Shown here: positions 9,909-21,504 of the stretch, in pieces
Numbering within the stretch: the first letter of the stretch is position 1
Layout of the letters: every line of letters begins with the position of its first letter
Assembly (NCBI GenBank): GCA_031308135.1
Contig: JAHLJT010000631.1
Span: 2,767,371 to 2,831,370 of the forward strand
Direction: 5' to 3'
Length of the DNA: 64,000 nucleotides
From: Acheta domesticus
Lineage: Eukaryota; Arthropoda; Insecta; Orthoptera; Gryllidae
Position numbers and translations under genes: made by a program
Notes under the pieces: generated by a model
What the model saw: the letters and a program-made list of their open reading frames with translations, nothing else
Database searches by the model: none
Told to the model about the DNA's origin: nothing

Positions 9909-11988
9909 CCCGTTTAAAAAGCTATAGGTTCTCAGCGTTCATAAAAAAAATCTTTCTCGAAAATTCTGTTAAAAATTAACAAACATGTTACTCTGGTCTT
10001 ATCAAAATAGAAGCACGCCCTAGCATTCTCATGCCAGTAAATAAAGTGCACAGAGCAATCTCATATGTTCACAGCGTGAAAATCAACAGAGCGCTCTTTA
10101 ACGCTGGAACCATGAAATTATTTTGGCTCACGACCAAAAAAGCAAGAAAATCACGTTTTAGTACCATCCTAACAAATATTTTTATACAGTACGAACATTA
10201 TACCCAGAATAACAAATAGTATTCACACTACCTCTTTTTGCTTTAAAAGACTGTACGCTCTTGCGAAGGATTCAGAAATATAGACCAAACAGAAACGTTT
10301 TAGTTCCAAATCAATGTGCACTGACACACCCCAATGGAAAAATGAACAACTCTCTGAATTATCTGCAATTTCTTATATCTTGATAGTACGTTTTAATTTA
10401 AAATACAATTTTAAACTTAAAAAATTGGAATTCAAGGCATTTTCGCATTTCACGATTTCGAACTCAAGGGAACTAGTGTTTGATGGAACGGAATAAGCAA
10501 ATAGAATGTAATAATAAAAAATCTTCCAATTGAAGAACTTCCCAGGCACATGTTGCCAGTCGTGGGTCCATGAACAGACAGAAGGCACGCCCTTCCGGGG
10601 AGTACACACGATAGGAAAAAAAATTTCATAGGTAATACGAGCGCTTTGGAAATTATTGATAAACGCGCGAAGCGAGGATAAAATGATGTACAACAGATTT
10701 CCAAAATGGACAAATACTGAAAATAACTGAAAGCAATATTTAAATCAAAGAGGTTATGATATTGTAAATACGCGGTTTATTGGACGCATATGTACTATTT
10801 AGTGATCGATGTATACCGCCTCCTAAGAGAGAAGAGTCACCGTTAATAATTGGCCAGTAGGGAGAAGCGGTAGGAAAGTCGGATAGAAATAGCGATAAAA
10901 GTTTTGAAATACATCGTCCTGACTGGGGCATTTTGTAGGTATTGATAACACTAATGGTTTTAAATTCAGAAGAAGAATAGTCATGGAAAAGCTCCATTTG
11001 TGATGAATGTAAGTTATCTCTTCCCTTCAAATAATGTGTGCTGTGGAGTAACAGATCAAAATAAATCAATACCACTATCAAATTCAATTTAATTTGAATC
11101 GATTTCTTAATATATTTTAAACATTTTACGCCACATTTAATATTAAGTTCACTTAAATAATAGAGAAAATATAATGTTCATATCAGAAAAGGTTAATCCT
11201 GACACGTGACCACATGAAAATTAATTGTTGCCTTGGGGAGTTAAATGCGCCTATGGCACCTAAAACAAAGTATACTGTAGTATTCTGAATAAGAATGATT
11301 CATTACATTAAGTAGAATTCTTAAACAGAATAATCTTATATTTGATATATGCACTTTTAGGGATGCAAGGAAGGGGGCGGGGCACGTAACTTAAAATGCT
11401 AAAACGCCCAGCCTCCTAATTAGTGGAGAACCAACCCATTCCTGTCACCGTGCATTGCAATTCAGTCTACATCGGAAATAAGAAAGCACTTCCTTACGGG
11501 GGCGGGCTCCCTCCAGCGCGCCGAACGCGAGCACGTGCCGCTGCGCCGCTGTCAGTGCCGCTCGGCGGAACTGTCGCACGCCTTTGCTGCCACCAACGCT
11601 CACTCGCACTCCCCGGCCGACTTTATGAATGGGAGTTTTCTCAAGACACATCCAGCAGTACACATTCTACCCGATACATAATGACCCGACGGATCTGGAA
11701 ATTTACGTGCAAAGAAGCACGCCTCTGGGAAATGACAGTCCTGTTTTGGTTAATGCTTACAGACTTCAGAGCGGTTACGCAGTACTACAGTTCCGGAGTA
11801 TTTCGCGATGTTTAAAACACTTCACAGTCACTAATAAATGCTGACCAGTATGATGCAAATCATTGCATCTTATTGGGAGAGCGGGATAAATGTGCAGCTG
11901 TACCGAAGTACTTGGGAAAAACTCGATGAGATACTTACAAGATGTTACACAAAAAATACGGAGATAACATACGATGTACAGGAAAATA
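9909..11988. other. intergenic, nothing firm
   Basis: AT-rich DNA with a GC-rich patch at 11500-11640. The ORFs at 10740-11087 (minus) and 11423-11815 (plus) have no family resemblance or flanking splice pattern that I can support. Confidence 0.35.
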
Positions 11989-13110
11989 CAATAAGGGCAT
12001 TGTACTAGGTTTTCCTCGCGCGCAAAGAGACAGAAGAAAACATAGGACTTGTGAGAAAATAAGAAAAAACAAGCGCATACGATGAAGCGGAAGACGAGCG
12101 CGAACGAATTAAAGGCGGGAGTGTATCGAACGCGTGCGTTTCTAATATCCGAGCTGTGGAGAAAAATCACAATATGGGCATCGAAGTAGGTTTTCCTCAC
12201 ACACAAAAAGAAAAAAGTACAGGACGTGTGAAAAAAAAAACATAACACAAAAAGCTTATATGATGCAGTGAAGGACGACGCAAACCAACCGAACACAAAA
12301 GTGCATCGTATGAGTTCTTTTCTAAAATACAAGGGGGCGGAGCTTTCGAGCGTCGCATTAGGTTTTTCTCCAGCGCGCAAAGAAACAGAAAAAGTGACAG
12401 GACGTGTGAAGAAAACTAGCATATACGATGAAATAGAAGCCAAGAGCAAACCAATTGAAGACCCGAGTGCGTCACACACGCGTGCAATTCTAAAATTCGA
12501 GCAGCGGAAGAAATCACAATATGGACGTCTTGTTAGTTTTTACTCATACGCAAAAAAAAATAATAATAATAAAAAAGTAAAAAAGCAACAGAAGAAATGA
12601 CAGGATGTGTAACGAAAACAAGCCCATAAGACAAAGTGGATGCCGAGCGCAAACTAAATTGTAGGTGGAAGTGCGTCACACACCACACACGTGCATTTCG
12701 AAAATCCTAGTGACAGGAAATCACAATATGGGCATCGTATTAGGTTTTACTCACGCTCAAAAAATAAATAATAAAAAAAATTGAAAAAAGGAACAGAACA
12801 AATGACAGGACGTGCGAAGAAAACAAACGCTTACGACGAAGTGGAAGGCAAGCACAAACTAATAATTGAAGGTGGGAGTGTGTCACACACCACACACGCG
12901 TGCATTTCTAAAATCCTAGCGACGGAGGAAATCAGAACATGGGCATCGTAATAGTTTTACTCACGCTCAGAAAAAAAAGTAATAAAAGGAACAGAAGAAA
13001 TGGCAAAACGTGTAAAGAAAGCAAGCGCACACGAAGTGGAGGCGGAGCGCGAACCACTTGAAGGCGGGAGTGCGTCGCCGCACACGCGTGCGTTTCTAAA
13101 ATCCGAGCGG
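11989..13110. repeat. tandem array, about 175-210-bp units
   Basis: At least six diverged units are marked by CAATATGGGCATCG-like starts at 11989, 12170, about 12343, 12517, 12724 and about 12934. Each unit runs through TTAGGTTTT-CTCACGC, GACAGGACGTGTGAAGAAAA, a GATGAAGTGGA-like block, GGCGGGAGTGCGTC, CACACGCGTGC and TCTAAAATCCGAG. Spacing is 173-210 bp. Parts remain open in one frame (12268-12600 gives a Lys/Arg-rich peptide), but gains of A-runs between units argue against coding. The last unit merges into the GC-rich island at 13110. Confidence 0.85.
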
Positions 13111-14345
13111 CGGCGGCGGCAGCGCATGCATTACGGGCGGGGGCGCGGGGCGGCGCGGGGCGACGCGGGGCGGCGGCGCCCTGGCGACGTGCCAGTGCAG
13201 GCGGCGGCGGCGGCGGACGCGCCACCCGCGAGGCGCCGCTGTGCCGCGCCGCGCCGCGCCGCAACCGGGTTCGAAGCCCTGCACCTCCACGCCAAGCGGA
13301 GCGCCGTGCCCGCTCCCCACAGCCCGCTGCAGCGCCGCGCCTCGCCGCGTCGCGTCGCTCTCGTCGGATGTTCCCAACGCAGGCGGCGGCGGAGTCCCAC
13401 TCGCTTTGCCTTGCTGCCACCTCTTTTTTGCCTCCCTTTTTTTACCAGGCGCGGATATGTTTGGAGCAACTCGGAATTGTCCGTCCGGTTGTGTGGAACT
13501 CGCGTTGTCACCGCCGAGCACATGCGTTGATGGCACGCACGCAGTCACACAACAAACACACACACTCACACACACATCCACACAGAATTTCACGCGGTAC
13601 ACCTACCGAGGGAATCCTTCGCCCGCTGCTCTCGCTCATCCCTTCACAGATCCGCGGCTGCGTCTTCACATGGATGCACCGCACTGCGTGTGTCCGACAC
13701 TCCCGCACTCACACGCATCTGGTCTTGGGAGGTGGTCGCGCTCACTCGGGACACTGCGTCGTGCGCCGCCACGTACGGCCGGGTGAAAATGTGGTACGCG
13801 AGAGTCACATCCGTCTTCGTGTCCCGTAACGCCACTCGGTCGGAGCAAATTCAGGAAAAGCCTAATTTCCTGGCGGCGGCGGCGGCGAGGCGAAACGCGT
13901 CGCCCGTCGCAGAAGACGCGCTATCCCGTCCCGGGCGCGAGCGAGCTCCACCGCCACAAGCACGAAGATGACGCGGCCGGCACGACACTCCGAGCGGAGA
14001 GCGCGTTCGCGAACGCCTGGCGGAGCGCCGAGGGAGGACCGTGTGCTCGTCTCGCACGCGCGCGCACTACTGCTGACCGCTTCGGCGGCTGCGGCTGCGG
14101 CAGCGGCGGCGGCGGCTGCGGCGGCCTCCCCTCCCCGGCCGGCGCCCCCCTCCCTCGCTCCGCCGGCGCGGCGCCGCCCGCCCGCCCGCCCGCGCGCCCG
14201 CTCACCCGCGCGCCACAGGCAGCGCAGGCGCTGGGCTGGCAGCGGCGCAGCGCCACTCGGGTCGCGTCCGCCGCCTCTTCCGCCCTCGCCCCGCGCCGGC
14301 CACTCGCCCTCGCCCTCGCGCTCCCTCTGCTCCCAATGCCTTAGC
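13095..14345. other. CpG-rich island
   Basis: A 1.2-kb stretch extremely rich in CpG, GCC and CGC triplets, with (CGCCG)n at 13243-13262 and poly-GCG at 13866-13885 and 14085-14125. ORFs open in all frames because TAA/TAG/TGA are scarce; their products are Arg/Ala/Pro low-complexity. It could be a promoter and 5' exon region, for example the upstream exon of the minus-strand noggin-like gene 8 kb away, but no splice pair proves this. Confidence 0.6.
13548..13585. repeat. (CA)n-rich microsatellite
   Basis: An ACACACAC-rich tract lies inside the GC-rich island. Confidence 0.8.
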
Positions 14346-14364
14346 GATACCTATCAGGTGATAG

Positions 14365-14735
14365 ATTAGTGATTCCGGACGCGTCACCTTCCATGGTCGC
14401 TAGTCCCGCAGGTGTGGAGCATGTTCTTTTATCGCGGGAAGAGGCGGTGTCTTCCCCAGCTGGAGGGCGGGACACGGCGCCGACTTACACGTTGCTTTGT
14501 TCCCCAATAGGGTATTTCCCACCAGCGGGACACTGCCCCAGCTGGGACGGGCTCTAAGCTCCCGACCAGTCTCCCGGCATGTGCGGTAGTGCGGTGCATG
14601 TAAGTGCGTGTGTAAGGAGCCCGTTTGTTATGGTACTGCTCCGGCATTCGCCTAGTGTTGACCGGAGAAACCACGAAAACTACCAATCAGATCAGTTGCC
14701 CGCTTGAATTCTCCTCCAGACAGCAACTGGGCAGC
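14365..14735 (-). mobile_element. SINE family A, copy A2
   Basis: Same order of blocks as A1 and A4: CGCTAGTCCCGCAGGTGTGG, ACCAGCGGGACACTGCCCCA, CTCCGGCATTCGCCTAG, GAGAAACCACGAAAAC and GAATTCTCCTCCAGACAGC. It starts exactly where the GC-rich island ends and lacks the tRNA head. Confidence 0.75.
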
Positions 14736-15312
14736 AGATGAAGGTATAAAAAACCTCCTGTTTGGTGGGAGAAGGGCGCTTCAGAGCCCAGAATTTGACG
14801 GTCTGATTTGATGATTTGATGATATTGATGTTTTTGACGATTTTCAGAACTTAATAAAATTATATAACTAACAATATTATACACATATTATACAATTATA
14901 TACGTGCATTCAATTCAACGAAAAAAAAATTCAATTTCGGTCTGTATATGAAAAAAAAATCCAACTTCTCGAATCAATATTTCTATTTAATGACAAAACT
15001 TATTACATACTATGTGAAATAAAGGCTGATGAATCTTCACAACATAACAAAATATACGCTGAAATTTCAATTTTCGAGTGAATATTCGTGAGTTTTTTAT
15101 CCGTAGCCAAAAACGCTGTAATAACTCAAATAATACTTGTGACAAGCTGCATCACCTTTTGATCAAATAACATATCATTTACAATACCAATGGCCTTCAA
15201 CTTCATAAATAAATTAAAAATTATAAAAATCAAACAATCGTCGGGGGGGCCCTCTTTATCCCCCCTCCTCCAATGTTAATGCTAAAGTTTATGGTTTCAG
15301 ATGAATAAGGTA
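14736..15312. other. AT-rich intergenic
   Basis: No gene or shared repeat recognised. Confidence 0.4.
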
Positions 15313-15314
15313 TA

Positions 15315-15788
15315 TTACTCGTTCACTTTACATTTGCAGACGGCAGAATTAGGAACTAATGTTTTGAAAGTGAAGGCCCGAACACACAACTGAGAATACA
15401 CGAATGGCCCCGATGTCAATCAGCATCTGACCAATCAGCTGTCTCCGAAGGCAGCACAAGCACTACGGACACAGCTGACGAATTATGCCTTTCTGACAGT
15501 GAGCTGGAGTCGCGCCCTTATATAATTAAGGTAATATACAATAAAATAGATCACACCACACGCTGTTCACAACATTCACGTACAATATTTTTATTTCTTC
15601 TTTGCACTGATCTACTGCTTAATGGTTATGTTCTTGCCCCGCCGGGGTTCTGTGTGGTGCTCACCGCCATCTATATCATATTAAACGGTCAGTATCTACT
15701 GCAAGACGCGCGTTTCTCATTCAGTCGGCGGTGACCTCATGTAAACAGATCGCAGCGCTCCGTCTGCAAATGTAAAGTGAACGAGTAA
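15315..15788. mobile_element. MITE with perfect 29-bp TIRs, TA duplication
   Basis: The arms 15315-15343 and 15760-15788 are exact inverted repeats beginning TTACTCGTTCACTTTAC. TA flanks both sides, as expected for the Tc1/mariner superfamily. The 474-bp body has no transposase ORF. Perfect arms suggest recent movement. Confidence 0.85.
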
Positions 15789-17787
15789 TACTCACGAATG
15801 TTTTATTTCTGATTATTCAGAACCATAACAAACAGCGTTAGAAGTCAGATTCGATCATCATCGTACTTCCACAACTAACGTAAATAATATGACAATGTAA
15901 ATAATTGACATTAACATCACTTTTTTTCGGCAATCTAGACAATGCCTTTAACTCAACGTATACGTTTAATTTGAAGAAAAATTGGGTCTTGAACATTTTT
16001 TCATAACTTTCCAATATGCGTTCATTTAAATTTTAAAGTTTTGTTTATCGTCCAATGCTTTTCAATTTAAAAAAATTAAAGTATAAAATATTGTCTTTTG
16101 TAAATTAAATATAGGACAAACACATTAGACAATTTTTACGATAATACAAAAACAATAATTAATTTTGAACAATTGTAAACAAAATATTTGTTTTTATAAG
16201 GTAACGTTTCGATTCACAGTTTTGGAATCCTCTTCGGAAAGTATTCTTATATGTAGAATATCATCTGAAAACAATTAATACACACATTTTCAGAAGATAT
16301 AAGATTAAGTTCTCAAGAGAATTTTTACGAAAAATCGAAACATTAAATAATAAAAACAAATGTATCTTAATTATTGTGTTTTTCATTTTTGTATAATTGT
16401 CGGAAGGTTTAGTCTAATATCAGTCATATATTTAGTCGGAACTCACGCATTAAATATTTTCAAATATTCCATTTACCACTTTCAAACCTAAGGGGAATAT
16501 GTATAATGACATTTCATTCACTTTTTTTTAGTACAATTAACTACATTTTTTAATCGCCAGTCTCGCTCTTCCGCGAACTGTTGACTTAGAAATGTATTAA
16601 TACTTTTATAAACTAACATGATAGTTTACCTAAACATTGCCTTTGGGACACGTACAGAAGTTTCAAAAGCCATCACATTTTCCAATTCCGTCTACGGGAG
16701 TGAACTGTCAGTAGATATTCTTTAAAATGGAGGTTCCCAATAAGAAGGCCGCCAACCTCTGACCAACATTCATATACTTCAATCCAACTTGTAAATTTTA
16801 AGAAATGATTTTTTTGTAGCTATTAATCAATAGACAAGTAATATTGAAACATGCATTCAACGTAATGCAACATTTCCATTTTCGGATAATCCCCAGCGTA
16901 TCACTACGGTATGGGACCTTTCTCGTTTTCAAATGAAGTCACTAAAAAGGGTTACAATATAAATATTTTTCGGTACCCAGCATTGGTGATGGGCATTCGT
17001 TTAGATAATAGTCAAATATGCTGTCACAAAAGCCGACGTCAATTCAAGCAAAAACTCTTAATGTGCGCATTAATCGATGCTCTTGGTTAATTTTAATAAT
17101 TCTCAAGGTATCATTTCAGTAATAATTATGGGACTCCTCTCATAGAGACACCCTGAGAAACGTTTCAATAAAGCAAACTACTCGTATTCCTACAATACAT
17201 GTAGGAACGCTTAAATAACTGGCAGCTCATACGGACAACTCGGAAGCATATATCACACAAGCATTCTTTCTCAAAATTCCAGCAACCATTTTACTGGAAG
17301 TATTTGGCTATGATTAAAAGTCTGCTAGCCGACACTTCAGCATGGTGTCATCATTCTGAAACGCATACCCGACTAAACACTACTGAGTATTGTATTCATA
17401 GAGTTGCCGTGACACCTGTCATTAACAGAACCCATTTCCATGACGAGAATGCGGCCATTACTGATCAACTGTATTCACGGCGAATGCATAATATCTCATT
17501 GATGTAAAAACGCCGGCAATGTTATTCTCATGAAAATATTCTTAATTTTTTCATGCGTTGATGAGGAGAGGTTGGCTTGCAACTACGAGATAATTTTTAA
17601 GTCAAGACAAATAGTGAATTTTAGTGAAAATATGTTTGAGATCGTCAATTAAAAAGAGAAAAATTACAATCAGTAATTTTCTCAGCTTCGTAATTCTCGA
17701 GTCGATTTTTTTTCGTCGGACAGTTCTATTGTGAAATTTTGTACCGAGGTAGAATTGTAAAAAAATCAAAATCTTACACTTATAGGT
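15789..17787. other. AT-rich intergenic, nothing recognised
   Basis: About 2 kb of AT-rich DNA with no ORF of note apart from a 67-codon one at 17304-17507 that resembles nothing I know. Confidence 0.4.
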
Positions 17788-18072
17788 TTATTTCAAAAGT
17801 ACTCTTATGACGTCTATTAATGCTTCGAGCTCTGCCCTATTAATGCCCCGTCTATTAATGCTCGCTTCCAATGCTTTTAAATAATGGATAACAAACCCCG
17901 GGCACAGCATACAGGGATTGTGGTGCAGAAAACACTGAACATAACGAAATTTCTCCGAGTTCATCCGCAGGCGAGTCTCAATTCCCCGCTCTGCTGACGC
18001 CGCCAAAAGCACAGGCGTCTTCACACATATCTCTTCAAAGCGATGTGAGCATTTGCAGAATAGCCCCTGTAT
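17788..18072 (-). other. orphan 93-codon open frame, unrecognised
   Basis: On the minus strand the frame runs from a TATACAG acceptor-like site at about 18067 to a stop at 17788 without interruption. It includes LFCKCSHRFEEICVKTPVLL. Cysteines are frequent, but I recognise no domain. The 3' end holds three short direct repeats of TATTAATGC. Coding status is doubtful, and the adjoining ATG lies in MITE-2. Confidence 0.2.
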
Positions 18073-18302
18073 ACTTAGGTTTTTATTTCTTGGCGCGTGG
18101 GGGCTTGTCTTCACAATGGAATATCTCACGGTATTTCGCGTCGTTCTCGGCCGTACCGCTAGGAGTCGCATGATTGGCAGCACTGCTCGACACAGTCGCG
18201 ATCATGCGACACCCACCGGCACGACTGAGAACGACGCGAAATACCGTGAGATATTCCATCGTGAAGACATGCCCACACACGAGAAGAAATAAAAACCCAA
18301 GT
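18073..18302. mobile_element. MITE-2 copy 2, near-perfect 230-bp hairpin
   Basis: The outer arms read ACTTAGGTTTTTATTTCTT and its inverse. Within them 18118-18148 and 18227-18257 are a perfect 31-bp inverted pair (beginning GGAATATCTCACGG). Further imperfect pairing reaches the centre near 18185, so ORFs on the two strands mirror each other. It shows no target duplication I can define and is homologous to 6785-6965. Confidence 0.85.
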
Positions 18303-18660
18303 TGTCGAACACTTTGGTCGGATCATTACCGTAACCCATATAGTAATTAGCATTGACATCAAAGTAGGAGCATGCAGTCCCAGAATATACAGTAGAGTGT
18401 CCATAACTGGAATATAGCGAATTCGCGCTAAAACTAAGCGCCGTTTACGAATACTTTAGTGTCTCGTCACACCGGTTAGTCGTCGGTGTACATTTTAATT
18501 ACTGTAAACAATTAATATAACATTGCATATAGATTCGTTATCATATACAATACGACCAATTATCCTGAATAAATAAAACGATTAATCAAATGATTCCCAT
18601 GCAGTTATTAGTGCACCTCATAGAAAAATAAAGGAAAGTAAAAGAAAAAATTGAGGGATA
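18303..18660. other. AT-rich intergenic
   Basis: Nothing recognised. Confidence 0.4.
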
Positions 18661-18680
18661 GTGAAAACGAGAAGAGAAGC

Positions 18681-18712
18681 CCTGATGAAGGCCCAATAAC
18701 GGGCCGATAGGT
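18681..18712 (+). ncRNA. hammerhead-like ribozyme core, probably decayed
   Basis: CTGATGA (18682-18688) is followed by a perfect 5-bp stem GGCCC/GGGCC (18690-18694 with 18701-18705) closing an AATAAC loop, then GATAG where an active hammerhead has GAAAC. Minimal hammerheads of this shape are known in the terminal repeats of Penelope-like retroelements, and the downstream CTAAATAAA suits a retroelement end. The changed GAAA strand suggests it is inactive. I could not place the other stems. Confidence 0.4.
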
Positions 18713-18844
18713 AGGCATCTAAATAAATGTCGACTGTTTTCTTTCCATTGCATTTCTGAACTAAACTCAAGAACCAATCTCATATCCGTACATGTTGAAA
18801 AGAGTCCAAGAAGAAATAATATTCATTATTACTTGTTACTGAAG

Positions 18845-19200
18845 GGCAGAGCTCGAATAGAAACGGGCGGGCGTCCCGCGCGGGCCCCGGGCGGCGCTGG
18901 GCGGCGCTGGGCGGCGCTGGGCGAAGAGTGCGTGGCGGCGCCCCTGGCGAGCAGCCGTTCGCGCGCGGCGTCGCGTCGCAGCCAACTGACGATGGGGCTG
19001 TGGGGGCCGCCGCGCCGCCGCCGCCCCCTCGCCGGCGCTCGGACTTTCCCTCCAGCGCCGACTTTCCCGGGCGGCGCCGCCCGCTGACCAATGGCGCCCC
19101 GCGCCCCGCGCCGTCCCCGGCGCCGTCATTGGACGTCCCGGCGCCCCCGTCCACCGCCGCCGACACGCGCCGGGCGCACGCAATTTTACGCGAGGAGGTG
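18845..19200. other. CpG-rich island
   Basis: A dense CpG tract with tandem GGGCGGCGCTG at 18887-18921. ORFs on both strands are Arg/Ala/Pro low-complexity. It is a candidate promoter region of unknown orientation. Confidence 0.5.
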
Positions 19201-19204
19201 CAGT

Positions 19205-19650
19205 AGCGTCACGAAGGGCCACGGACCGCGCGCGATCTTTTCGTCCTCTTCCCCGTTCTGTCCTCACTCCTTAGTCATACTTATGCTGCAATTTTCGTAA
19301 CTTTGCCCCTTAGAGGAATCAGCTGTAGACGGTTTCATCCAATTGGGAGCTTGAACGTCACCATAGTGACGTCACTGTGGCGAAATATAAGCTCCCGATT
19401 GGATGGACGCCGAAACAGCTGATTCCTGTCAGGGGCAAAATTACAAAAATCTCAGTACTTACATGTACTACACTATCACCCATGTCGGGAAACCAGGCGG
19501 GGGCTTGGTGCTTGTCCCCGCTGGTAGGTCGGCAACGGATCTCCCCATCCAGCAAGGGAAGATCACCGCCGTCTTCCATGATAAAACATGCACTGCACTT
19601 ACGGAACTAACGACTTTAGCAGTTGACGCGCACGCAAATACTAATTGATC
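19205..19650 (+). mobile_element. SINE family A, copy A3, split by MITE-1
   Basis: In the opposite orientation to A1, A2, A4 and A5. GGGCCACGGACCGCGCGCGATC starts the copy (compare 34985), the MITE at 19282-19458 interrupts it, and it resumes with CATGTACTACACTATCACCC, GTAGGTCGGCAACGGATCTC and a GATCAATCAATCG tail. Comparison with copy A6 shows the empty target was near CATACTTACAT. Confidence 0.75.
19282..19458. mobile_element. MITE-1 copy 3, nested in SINE A3
   Basis: It is inverted relative to copy 1. The ends are TGCTGCAATTTTCGTAACTT and the inverse of TGAGATTTTTGTAATTTTG. TACTTA lies on both sides (19278-19283 and 19456-19461), probably the target duplication. The central TGACGTCA is at 19367-19374. 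Confidence 0.85.
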
Positions 19651-20689
19651 AATCAATCGCTATGAGAAAGTAGTCGTCTAAGACTTGCCACAGTGTTTTT
19701 GGGTAGGTTCTACAACAGTGCAGCACCGCTCTGCAAATTTCTTCCGCCGTGTTCTTCCGCCAACCTCAAGAGCTGGAATGCTAAATGATACTACATCCGA
19801 AGTGCAAGAGCAGTGCGCGCGGTTCGAGGTAGAGATAATCGAGTTATTTGTTCCAACATCTTCACTAAAAAAACATTGTAAGAATTGATACAAGCCACAC
19901 CCAAAAATATAAGAAAATACTGAAACGAATTTTGTGACAGAGAAATTAAAAGTGAGTTCATGCTCGCCGACGATAAAAAGTCAGTCCCCAGTAATCGAAT
20001 ATGAACGAGCTCACTTAAATCGTGCTTTTAACTCCCAACAGAAAACTTGTAGTCAAAGAATAATCCTGGGTAATAATATTTCTTTAGATAGACGTTTAAA
20101 ATCGCATTTTTGTTGATTATTATAAAAAAAATTCTTCCATGTGAAGCTTCTCCAGTTGGCTCAACGTCAAAAGAATAGGGATTACCACATCTCATACCAC
20201 GAGTTTGCCAACGATCGTTAAATGAATGCCAATCACTTCGACATGCTACACACTGACCACGCCCCCAATTTCATTTAGCAGATATTGTTACAGTATTCAT
20301 ACAAATAATATTTGTAGATAATAAACTTTGTTATACAATGGAGAATACAATGCAGACATAACTCTCCCAATGCTTTGCAAGTCGCTGTAGGCGATATCGG
20401 TCGCAAACCTCGGGCCCTCCTTGCCTGTCGGCCCATGACGACTAATTGAACTCTTTCCGTCCAGAACGCATCGTTTGAAACCAAAAATACTTAAAATTGT
20501 AATCTACGCCACACTCGCCCAATGAGGTGGATTCAGTACTGTAGCGTGGCCCGGAAGACTGCCGTTCCTCCCTCCGCCACTGCTTTCTCGTGGCGGGCTA
20601 CCCGCCGCGTCGCACTAAAATCGAGATTTTTTTTTTTGCTTGCCTGCTTAGTGTTTCCCGGCTGCGTTCCTTACCTTTCCAGGCGGCTA
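19651..20689. other. intergenic, nothing recognised
   Basis: Includes a 67-codon ORF (19685-19888) with no recognisable family, and a GC-richer patch at 20510-20640. Confidence 0.35.
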
Positions 20690-21185
20690 ATATCCCGTAA
20701 ATGTAGTATATGTTTTTCTCGAGGGAGGTGGAGGTGGTGTTCTGCTAGATGGCGAGATCCGACGCCGACCTACCATCAGCTTGCGGGATTTTCCGCGATC
20801 AGCGGGGCACCGCCCCAGCGGGGGCAATCTCCAAGCTCCTGACTGGTGTCCCGGCATGTGTGGTAGTGTAGTGCATTTTAGTATAAGGGTGTGCAGGTAA
20901 TGGGTGATGATAGGAAAAGGAAGAGAAAGATGCGTGGTCCGTGGCCCGTTTATTGGACCACTGTTCCGGCATCCGCCTGGTGATGATCGGAGAAATCAGG
21001 GAAAACTACCGATCAGAGCAGCCGGCCGCTAGAATTCTCCTCCAGACAGCGGCTGAATTCAACCTAGCTTTGTAACTAGTGTCGAAAGTCCTGCAACCGT
21101 CGGGACTCGAACCCTTGGACCACGCAGTCAGAGGCACTGCAGCGGAATCAATTGATACCTTGATACCTAATTCAGTCATTTTAGG
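20690..21185 (-). mobile_element. SINE family A, copy A4, nearly full length
   Basis: This is the best-preserved copy. Its minus-strand head near 21100 carries the B-box GGGTTCGAGTCCC, preceded by GTGCCTCTGACTGCGTGG. Then follow the inverse of GAATTCTCCTCCAGACAGCG, the CGGCATCCGCCTGG block, GGGGCACCGCCCCAGC and TCCCGTAAATGTAGT. This order defines the family: tRNA-like head, about 400-bp body, short tandem tail. Confidence 0.8.
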
Positions 21186-21504
21186 TGTGTTCGCTAAATG
21201 TTACCAAGTACAAGTTGTCATAAAATGTACTGAAAATCCTGTGAACAAAACCAGCAGAAAAAGAGAAAATTCGATGTTAACAACAACTATTAATCTTCTT
21301 AGTACATTAATCTGAAATTAGTAAAAGAAAGCAAAACAGAAGTATGCTTTGCGTGGAAGACCGAGAGGACAGTTGGCGCGAGACAATCCATGCTGTATTA
21401 GATGGTGACCTCAGAACAACTGTGAAGTGAAGTTATTCTGTTTACGCTTTTGGATTGTGTCGCTGCAGTTGCATGGAGTTTCAATTCAATTCAATTTAAT
21501 GATG

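Noticed and set aside
11775..12479. 234-codon minus-strand ORF
   Set aside because: It runs through the tandem array, is Phe/Cys/Ser-rich from T-rich repeats and shows no domain.
13262..13280. tRNA-like B-box GGGTTCGAAGCCC
   Set aside because: No matching A-box at the right distance and no cloverleaf stems; a chance match in GC-rich DNA.
13000..14369. Many overlapping ORFs over 130 codons
   Set aside because: Stop codons are rare in CpG-rich DNA; products are Arg/Ala/Pro low-complexity with no signal peptide or domain.
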